From Moniliella sp. 'wahieum' (taxonomy: Eukaryota > Basidiomycota > Moniliellomycetes > Moniliellales > Moniliellaceae), in NCBI GenBank assembly GCA_003971905.1, contig RSEE01000033.1:139001-203000 (forward strand): a DNA stretch of 64,000 bases, written 5' to 3'. Positions 55,851-64,000 of the stretch are shown piece by piece. The stretch's first letter is position 1. Each line of letters opens with the position of its first letter. Below the pieces are notes generated by a model that did no database searches, was not told the origin of the DNA, and saw nothing but the letters and a program-made list of their open reading frames with translations. The position numbers and the translations under genes are program-made.

Positions 55851-58800
55851 TCAAATCCATAACCGGCGATTCGGACGGCCGATGAGCCTCGAAATGGTCT
55901 CTGCTGCCAGAAGCGCACGGCCACGGACTTCTCGGCTTGCATGCCGCTGGAGCGAGCGCAAAAGCTGCTCGGCCCGCTCCGACTTCACAGGCATGTGCCA
56001 CCGAATGTGTTGTACCATTTCCACCGCGAAGGCCGTGCACCAGGGACGTATCCTTGCATTCTTCCACCAAATCCAGCACCTCGGTGGGCTCTTCCTTATA
56101 GGACGGAAGCCGTCTCTGGAACTCACGCGCCGCTTCCCATGCAAAAATGGCACCCATTCCCTGCGCCGCTGGGGGGCGAGAACCGACAACAAGCTAGGTG
56201 ACTCGAACGTTTGCTCCATCGGTACCACGACGGTCGAGGGTGCAAGCTTGTCCACATCCACCATACCCAACAGCACTTTGACTTTGAGCGATTCCAGGGC
56301 TTCGGAGTCGTGATTGAGAAGAACCTGGACGCACGGGCGAAGAGCCTCGCCCGTGACCTGCTGCTGCAGGTGGCAAAAGATAGCGTTTACCTTCCGCTCC
56401 GGTAGCGAGGGGTCTTCCTGGGAATCGGTTGCTGAGAGAAGAGCCCGCATCGCCCCCACCCACATTTCGGTATCTTTCACCCGCTTTAGTCCCTTCAGCG
56501 CAAACGTCCAATCGCGCGAACTGGAAGAGATAAGCCGGTCAAAAAGGAGGGGCATAACTTGCGGGCTGCAAGGAATCCACCCCTTTCCCAACGTCTCAAG
56601 TGCCCTTTGCCTAACACCCTCGCTTGGTACGTCGACCAACTGGATCAGGAGCGATGCGTAGCGTTCCCTCTGACTGGGCGAGATGAGGAATGCGTTGGGT
56701 GACGCGAGAGGGTAGCGCGGGCCAGTCAATCCTTGCAATTTAGCCCGAAGAGGATTATCGAGCGGAGACCGTTGGTACTCTTCCCACCATTTGCGTTCCT
56801 CGGGGGCGACTCGCGCTACTGCTTCCACCATTCTCCACGCACTCTCATGAGGCAACAACAGAAGCGCACACTCCATGGTGGCGCCCTGCACATCATGATG
56901 GAGGGTGAAGAGACGAGAGAGAAGCTCGGTGGCCGCTTGGCCCTGGGGTAGGAACGAGGCCAACAGTCGCACAACCACTTTCTGACTTGTCACCTTGCCC
57001 TTGCCCTTCACATCCAAGATCTCGAGCAACATCTTGGGCCATACACTGAGACGCGCCTTGCGTACCGCTGGTCCCAACGCATACATCGCCACCCGTGCCC
57101 GATCCCCCCCCGCAAATGAAAGCAGACGTGCCAGTTGAGCAGGATACCGGCCCCACAACGAAAGGAGTTTTTCCTGCTTGCGGATCTCGGCCGGACCGTC
57201 CCCTCAGAGAGGGGCAAAGAGCATACCCACTCCCCTGCACCGGGCAGGTACCGTACCGCAGCCCGCAATTGCCTCCAAGCTTGGCTGGAGCGGCCGCCAC
57301 GGATGGCCTTTCCAAGATGGGCCAGGTACGTTTCCGCCAGCTGGGTGGGGAGACCACGCATACCCCAGCAGTCAGGGGAAGGACCCAACCGGATGTGTCC
57401 CCGGATGGCAGGAAACGTCCTTCGGATGGCGGCGACTTGAGTATGTCGAGAAACAAGGGGGGATGACGAGCGAGCACGTCGGCTACTGTAGACAAGCAAG
57501 CGGCTGAGCGGTCGAGATGGAACAGATCCAAAGCGCGTTCTTCCTTAGTCCGCTTGGGTGCGAGGTAGGCGGGTCAGTTTCTTTGCCCTCTCGCTTGGTC
57601 CATCTTGGATCAGCGCCTTGACCCGGATCAAAAGGGAAGGCACATTTTCCACCCGCTCTTTCAGCCACAAGGCCATTGCCATCACCCCCTGGTCATCCAC
57701 CTCACCACCAGCAGCGTAGGCCTCCCACAGGATCTGTTCGTCCCCCGCCCTGAGGGGACATGATGATGGGAGGGAGCATCCCTTACCCTCTTCGTTGACT
57801 AGGCGGAGGATCCGCCCAGCAAACGAAGCCAACTCTGGACGAGCAGAAAACATCTTGATGGTCCAGGCGGGGAGGTGAGAGCCAGTAAAGTAGGCTATTC
57901 TTTGGTACTCAGGGCATTCCGGATCATCGTTTCCATGTGGCGTAAGCTTTGCTCCGTCCACAAGGCAGGTGAGATGGAGGTGGCGGCTTCGAGTGCGGCC
58001 TTGCGTACGGCAGGATGCTCGTTCCGCACTGTTTGCGCCACTGCTCCAGCACCCGGGCCAGCTCGGCCGGGTCAGCATTCAACTTGGCGCTGCGTACCAG
58101 CTGTGTCACCGCGTCCTTGCGCACCGAGGTATTACTGTCGTGCAGGGTTGCCTGTACCGCGCTCGAAAACTCGGGGTTCGGGGGAGGCAGGAACGCTAGC
58201 AGCTTCAAACGCTCGGCAGTAGCCGCACTGGTAAAAGTGGCATCCAGAGCGGCAAGTTGAGCTTGCGCGCGCTCTATCTGGTCGTTGCGCGCCAAGAGCT
58301 CGATAGCATCGACACCCAGTCTTGGTTCGTTAAGCACGCCCGCTTCGGCCAGCACCCCAGCCTTCGCCTTGGGAGGAAAGAACCGCAGCAACTCGAGCAG
58401 ATTCTCCTCTTGTTGAAGAGAGGTAACGAACATAGGAGCGCAGTGTCTCTGTCCCAGCCGATGCACGCATCAGTTTCATCAGCCAAGATCGCGAGGGCAT
58501 GGTGTTGTGACGCTCGCGGCGCGCTTCCCTCTGCGAACTCCTATGCAAGACGCTAGGAATGAAGCCGGAACGAATGCTGTCGATCAACTGGGGCGTGGGC
58601 GGGAGGTGCTTGACCACTTGTTTCAATCCCTTTGGTAGCGTGCCCAGCGCACTTCCTTGAACCATCGACCATACCTCGGGAGCAGCTGCGGCGCCCATGA
58701 CATTCAACGCGGCCGCTACGGCGTGCACGTTAACTTCCCACCAGGTGGGTGCGACACTTGCCTCTTTGGCTTGGAGAAGGTCGGCCTTTAGGGTGGCCAG

Positions 58801-59349
58801 GACGAGGTGGGGATGAGCACGGGCAAGCGCGTGCCAGCGGAAGGTGAGGGTCAAAACTGGGATCAAGTCGGGCAGACGAGCGGCGACAAAGTCGGCGCGG
58901 CAATGGGGTAAGATCAAACCGCTGATCCGCTCGCCCCAGAGAGAGACAAGGGAAGGGTACACCTGTTCTGCCAACTCGGGGCGACCGTGGAGGCCGTGGC
59001 GCAGAAGAAGGGTGAGGCGCTCGTAAGATAAGTCTTGGGCCAGCGCCTGGACTATCGCTTCGTCCGCCGCGGCCCCGATGGGGCGGAGAGCGCGGAGAGC
59101 AGACTGCTGGATGCGCACGTCCTCGTCAACCAAGTGGGAGAGGATGAAGGGTTCTTGCTTGGTCGCCGCAGCACCGACGATGGCCAACAGGCGCTCATAC
59201 TCGGAGCCAGCGTCGAGATCAGCCAGGGCGGCAGCCTGCTGGGCGAGGGGCAGGTCACGGAGGTGCTGGATGAGCAGGGCGGTGCACTGCCCAAAGGGCA
59301 TGGGGGTGGAGAGGAGGGTGGAGAAGAGCAGCGGGGTGGTGCTGGACAT
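55851..59349 (-). CDS. large HEAT/armadillo-type repeat protein, function unknown
   Basis: I do not recognise a specific family. ATG 59349 opens MSSTTPLLFSTLLSTPMPFG and LAQQAAALADLDAGSEYERL. The body of about 1,160 codons is almost entirely helical HEAT-like units, for example DVRIQQSALRALRPIGAAAD, VNVHAVAAALNVMGAAAAPE, EGVRQRALETLGKGWI and REVRGRALLAAETISRLIG, with W-x-x-R/WVGAMRALL style helices. Frameshifts lie near 58480, 58000, 57545, 57170 and twice between 56150 and 56050. There the middle frame MGAIFAWEAAREFQRRLPSY fits best. The end is taken at TGA 55851-55853; an alternative stop in another frame is at 55786. A partial inverted copy of this locus lies at 29973-31045. A scaffold role is plausible but unproven. 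Confidence 0.75.
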
Positions 59350-59535
59350 GGTGATGGCGGGAGATTGGAAAAGGGGGAAGGGCAAGGGGGGGGGTGGCGG
59401 TGGAGGCGGGGAACACCTATCGGTACTTATGTGTGGACGGATGTGTGGACCTGTGGACGGATGTGTGGGTAGCGTTCCTCCGCGACAACATGGCCAACGG
59501 CAACATAGCGTTGTTGCGTTGTTCAGCGGGCGCCG
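59350..59535 (-). promoter_or_regulatory. upstream region of the HEAT gene, duplicated at 29973-30196
   Basis: Contains two copies of the 20-bp ACACATCCGTCCACAGGTCC unit (on the minus strand) and a C-rich leader. The whole stretch is preserved in the copy at 30 kb, with which it shares its outer boundary near GTTGCCGTTGGCCATG. Confidence 0.75.
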
Positions 59536-60425
59536 TGTGGAGCTCAGCGCCCTGTCGGAGTAGTCACTAGTCAGTGACTCTTTAGCCCCCGCTCTTGGTC
59601 TTTCTCGGCGCTGACGTCGCCGAGGAGAGTGGGCTGAGGCGTGAGGCGCTGAGGTATCATGGATTGGACATGTGCATGCATGATGTTGAGGCGCAATACG
59701 GTGTTGAAGTTGGTTGACGCGTGACGCTTCACTTGAAGAGCCACTCGCACTAGTCACTCGACTCATTGGACTCATTCGAATCACGCTTTCCTGTCGCGAT
59801 GCATGATGATGTATGATCTCTACTTTCTATATCGGGAGGGCAAAAGAAAATGCAAGCAAGAACCCTATTGCCCACCGACCTGCACGTGACGGGTGGGTGG
59901 GGCTGGCTACGCCCACCTTAGGGGGTTGAGAGTGCGATGAGAAAAGGCAAGAGGGCACGACAGTGTAATGGGTATAGGGAGCACCGTGCGGATCCTGCAA
60001 CGTTCCCTTGCCCAAAGGGCTTTGTCAGTCACGCAAAAAAAGATGAGGCATAGAGATCGTTGCCGCATTAAACGCATATATTTTGCCCATAGAGGGGACG
60101 AAAAAATAAAGTGGAACAAAGGGAGGGGGGATGACAAAACGGGCCCTGACGTGGCAAGAGAACCACAAGGGCCATCGTCGGTATGTCATCAGGACATAAG
60201 CACATGAGCAAGTGGAAAGCAGATGGAAGAGGGGGGTGGAGGTGGTGAAAAACGTCCACGCGCGCGCTGGGGATTCCACACGAGAGATTAGCAGGGTATT
60301 AAAATATGCACAGAAAAGGCGAAACAACCGCCGGTCATATAGAATAGACACCAATGTTGTTGTGAGCATAGTAAAAGCGTGAAGAAAAATGTGGTAAAAG
60401 AGAAGAGGGAAGTGAAGGTGGTTTG
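59536..60425. other. intergenic spacer
   Basis: No gene is evident. It contains GTTGACGCGTGACGCTTCAC near 59710 and iterated ACTCATT/GACTCA words near 59755. The right half is AT-richer and probably holds the 3' untranslated region of the next gene. Confidence 0.55.
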
Positions 60426-63255
60426 TTATTCGGCCGCAAGATCAGGCGTACCCGGCTCGATCATGCAGTCCTCCAGCTGATCGGCATGCCCCTCGGTGGC
60501 CGTATCCGCTGTAGCAACGTCCGCGGAACAAGCAGCCGCCTCTTGGCCAGTCCCGATAGGAGCGACAGAGTCGGCACGAACGGTTTCTTCCTTGGCCAGA
60601 ACCGCCCCTTCCTTGAACGGAACGGCCGGCTCAGCAAGCGTTTCGTTAGAGATGGCCAAAATCTCCAACAACGTTTTGGCGAAAGCCTTGCTGACCGAGT
60701 TGGAGCCACGGAAGGAATGGACCAACTCCACCTTGGCCGAGCTCGAGACGAGCGTGAGCGGGGTGCAAACCATATCGTACCGAGCTTGCACCACTGTGAT
60801 GGACACGGTAGAAGGTAAGCCAACGGTTCCCTCTTGAGCGAGGAGGGAGGCGGTGTGGGCAGCCGAAGCAATAGTCTGCACATGTGGTGTTAGTTCAATC
60901 CAGAGGAAAAAAGAGAGAAAAAGGAAGAGGGAAGAAAGAAGAAAACGTACCTTGTCCGAATCCATGAAACGTCCCTGCGTATGCAATAGGACATGCCACG
61001 CCGTGGCAGCAGTGGCAAGCCAAGTGGCCCGGGATTGCCCTCCGTCTCCCGTTAGTGTCGCCTGACCTTTCTCCGATAACCCCTGTGGTTCCTGCGTCGC
61101 AGGGGGGAGAGCAAAGGTTGGGCGGCCAAGGCAAGCACACTCTGGTACTCGGCGAGCGTGATGGGACCCAAGGTGGCAGGTTGGCCAAGCGCCGTCTTGA
61201 ACTCACACCACACATCCTGCGCAAAGAGAGACAGTGCCTGTAGCTCATTGGGTCCAGGCTGACCGAGGTCGGCATCCTGCATCAGGATGCCGCCCACCAC
61301 CCGGGTGCGAGGCAGCGTAGGATGCCACGACCGCCGCCCCTCGCCCCGATGCGGCCAAAAGGCTGTACCAGGCAAGTCGAGATGAGCCCGGATCGCTTCC
61401 ATGTCCTCTGGCTGGAGCCCACCCGTGCAAGCCGACACCAAAAGCACTTGGTTCCCCAGGTGTTCCGCGTCCAAGACAGCTTGGAGTGGGGCAGGCAGGG
61501 TGTCCAAGTCGTTGCGCCTTCCTCACTGTCTACATAGAGCACAGGCTTCTTGGCTGTCGCATCCCCATGGAGCAATACCGTACCGTCTTCTCTCCCACTT
61601 GCACCTCACCGCTTGCCTTCTCGGGGTACGACCCCAAGCGAAAAAAGAGAAGCGGGAAGGGCGCTTCTTGTGCTTCCCGGTCATCTTTGGTGCAGACGAT
61701 TCCACACTGCTCGCCAGGGGAGAGGCAGCAGTGGTAGAGGGTGGGGGAACTGACTTGGTAGTTTCCCAGACTCGCTAGCGTTTGCATCTGCAACCGGCTC
61801 GGCCGGCATAGTCCCCTTTGATGCCCAGAAGGCATGTCAACCGCCGGGGTGTCAACGGAGGCCGCGATGGGCACCTCGGTATTGGAGGAGGGTACCTCTA
61901 CCGCCGCTGCAAGAGCATCCTGTTTTTCGAGAGGAACCGTCACCGCAGCTGACGATTCCGTGGGCTGAACGGATGTGGGAGAAGAAGAGGTGGTGAAAAA
62001 CCCAGATGTCTTGCTAACCAGACCCGATCGGCGCTTTTCCCGTTCCACCACCGCTGCCGCCGAGGCCACAGCGTTCACCACAGGAGCAGCGGAAAATTCG
62101 CCTCCCATTCTTGCGCGGCAATCGCGATACTGGGGAGGGCAGAGGGACTGGCAGACACAGAGGGTTCCACATTGGCTTGCCGCGTACCCAACAGATTGTG
62201 CCACGTAGTACGGGTTACCGAGACGGTGCTGGCTTTCTCTGCATTACCCACAGAAGTGACCAACGCGTGTGCCGAGGCGGCCACACTCTCCGCCTCAGTT
62301 TCCGTTTCTTTGGCTTGGTCCGTAGTCGGCTCCATTATCACTGTAGCCGCTGGCGGAGTGGACTCGGCCTGAGTAGGTTGGTCCACCCCAGAGTTGTTAG
62401 TCGAAAGAGTGGGCTCCTCTTGGGCTTGTTCCTTGGCTGTTGCCTGGGGAACTTTGGCTTTGACATCCTTGGCTGCTCGTTGACCTCAGGTTCAACCGAT
62501 AGGGTGGACAAATCCACCTCGCTTACCTCCTCGAGAGGAGGGAACGGCAGCATATCTTGAACCCGGGCAACAGGATCAAGTGAAAGGGGACCTGTCTGCC
62601 CTTGCTCCTCTGCGGATGCAGGGAAGGGTGGCGCAGGCTTCTTGGTCACTACTACCGTGAGGGCCCTGCGAACCTCCCGGTTCTCTTTAACGTTCTCCTT
62701 GGCGGACGGAAGCGGAGCACTTCCACCTTTGACGTTAGGGCGATGAACCGTGGCAGAGCGCACGGCGGAGCCCACAACAAGAGATATGCGACGAGTACGT
62801 GAGACCGAGGACGCTCGACCTGATTGACGGAGTTGGGAGCGATCTCCTCGAGGACAGGGACGCTGGTTGTTTCCGGAGCGAGGGAGGAGCTTCGTTCGGG
62901 AACACTCGGTGTAGGAACATGAACTGGGAACGTCGTTCGTTTGGCCCCGGTGCTGGCAGAATTCGTGTCGGAGTGCGCGGCAAAGGTCATGTTGGGCTGG
63001 CTGTTGCTGCGCAAGTGGGAGGACGAGTGACGATGGAGTTGAGACGCTGCAGGCGGGTACGGAAACGTCCCGAGGAAGAGAGGTTGCCTGCGTCACCAGC
63101 GACGGAAAGCGGGGGGGTAGTACCGCCCAAGGCATCTGAGTTGGGGTTGGAGGAGGCAGAGAAGACCAATTCGGCAGCCGCGCCTTTTCGTTGGCGACGG
63201 TGGTCGGAGCCGGGCGGGAAAGGGTGCGGCGGCGGATGGTCTGGCTAATGGCCAT
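60426..63255 (-). CDS. unrecognised protein, disordered N-terminus and conserved-looking C-terminal domain, one intron
   Basis: Function not recognised. ATG 63255 opens MAISQTIRRRTLSRPAPTTV. To ~61750 the protein is Ser/Thr/Pro/Glu-rich (TTFPVHVPTPSVPERSSS, NVKENREVRRALTVVVTKK, MLPFPPLEEVSEVDLSTLSV) and probably disordered. A folded-looking region follows: KKPVLYVDSEEGA, PAPLQAVLDAEHLGNQVLLV, QPEDMEAIRAHLDLPGTAFW, LFAQDVWCEFKTALGQ (61540-61150). After GRFMDSDK an intron at 60950-60876 (75 nt, GTACGT to GCAG) leads to TIASAAHTASLLAQEG and VELVHSFRGSNSVSKAFAKT, then an acidic tail ending TPDLAAE with TAA at 60426-60428. Splice sites that join open frames support a real gene. Frameshifts lie near 63170, 63000, 62800, 62470, 62110, 61700, 61540 and 61060. 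Confidence 0.65.
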
Positions 63256-63311
63256 GGGGGTTGGGGAGAAGGGGGGGTGGGTGGGGAGGCAGGATGGGGC
63301 AGTGATGGCTT

Positions 63312-63323
63312 CCTATATTTATT
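63312..63323 (-). promoter_or_regulatory. TATA-like element of the unrecognised gene
   Basis: AATAAATATAGG on the minus strand, about 57 bp upstream of the ATG at 63255, alone in GC-rich surroundings. Confidence 0.45.
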
Positions 63324-64000
63324 GAGGGGTCTCCAGCAGCTGTGTTGCATCGGCAATCCACTTGGGCTCTCAGGCTCCGCGCTGGCACCCACCACCGCCT
63401 TGCAGCCAGACCAACACACACTGCCCCCGCGCTGCCCTGCCCCGCTGCGCGCTTGCGCTGCCCGCACCCCCCTCGCGCTGCCACTGCCCCGTGCTGGCGC
63501 CGAGGGATGCGCGTACCCGCAAAACATCACCAAAAGAGCCCTCGATCTCTTCCCGCCCGGGCTGCTTCCTTGTCACTGCCAACATCTACCGCATCTCCCG
63601 CTCCCCAGCTCCACCTCCCGCATACCTGCCGCCTTCAACCGCTCATCTATTCCCCCTCTTCCACCGGCCTCAGCCCCATCCGCCTCTTTTTCTCCCGGCG
63701 CGTCTGGACGCTGTGACCCTCTGTCTATACACCGCGCAACTCCACTGCCCAACGCCCCTGCTAAGAAAGGACCTTGCATCTGATGATGCTTACTCGCCCC
63801 ACACATTAATACAGCTGTGGCTGTGCGCGCGCCCATTTGCCAACCCCGCCACTCTCAACACACCGCCGCCGCCATCAACGTGCTAGATCCACTCCTCGGC
63901 GCTTCATCATCAGACCCAACGTCATCAGAATATAGCTCGGCTCCCCGTATCCCGATCGTGACGTGCATTTCGCCGCGGTCCCGCTGACTCCTCTAGCTTT
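63324..64000. other. promoter-proximal or intergenic DNA at the right edge
   Basis: C-rich with Pro/Ala-rich shadow frames on both strands, none with a domain. No gene can be supported before the window ends. Confidence 0.5.

Noticed and set aside
1-64000. tRNA, rRNA and CRISPR searches by eye
   Set aside because: No B-box with a matching cloverleaf, no rRNA signature, and the tandem repeats lack spacers; the organism is eukaryotic.

Overview
This 64 kb window is from a GC-rich eukaryotic genome, almost certainly a basidiomycete fungus. The evidence is the gene set: MRD1, delta-COP, ribosomal protein eL20, SLU7, a SmgGDS-like armadillo protein, a GH128 glucanase-like enzyme, a secreted pepsin-type protease and a fungal LRR (RNI-like) protein. 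Introns are few and short, about 57-110 nt, with GTACGT/GTATGT/GTGCGT donors and in one case a perfect TACTAAC branch site. Placement in Ustilaginomycotina is a guess from overall style and is not demonstrated.

Most conserved genes are crossed by one-base frameshifts, usually a missing base in a run of C or G. Ribosomal protein eL20 alone has five in about 175 codons. The simplest explanation is residual indel error in the consensus sequence, so gene spans below are given across frames. The glutaredoxin and the gag-like ORF are intact.

Layout. 0-1.4 kb: GCN4-like bZIP factor, truncated by the window edge. 1.4-5.7 kb: intergenic, repeat-rich. 5.7-7.6 kb: ABHD4/5-CLD1-type lipid hydrolase or acyltransferase. 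8.0-10.8 kb: MRD1, divergent from delta-COP (11.1-12.8 kb). 13.4-13.9 kb: eL20. 14.5-19.6 kb: large LRR protein. 20.2-21.2 kb: GATA zinc-finger factor. 22.1-25.9 kb: low-complexity protein with a Pro-Ala repeat. 28.0-29.0 kb: GH128 enzyme. 30-31 kb: decayed, internally deleted copy of the HEAT-gene locus found at 55.6-59.5 kb, in opposite orientation. 31.6-32.5 kb: lone retrotransposon gag-like ORF. 33-44.5 kb: gene-poor, repeat-rich DNA with one Myb/SANT-like ORF and a TTAGG array. 44.6-45.9 kb: aspartic protease. 46.9-50.8 kb: SmgGDS-like protein. 52.8-54.5 kb: SLU7, divergent from glutaredoxin (54.9-55.2 kb). 55.9-59.3 kb: HEAT-repeat protein. 60.4-63.3 kb: unrecognised gene with one intron.

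The genes are mostly unrelated housekeeping functions (ribosome biogenesis and translation, COPI transport, splicing, redox, small-GTPase regulation) mixed with secreted enzymes. There is no operon-like system. The features most worth a second look are structural: the inverted partial duplication, the orphan gag ORF beside it, the pentanucleotide telomere-like array, and a family of intergenic arrays built around TGA-N4-TCA palindromes.
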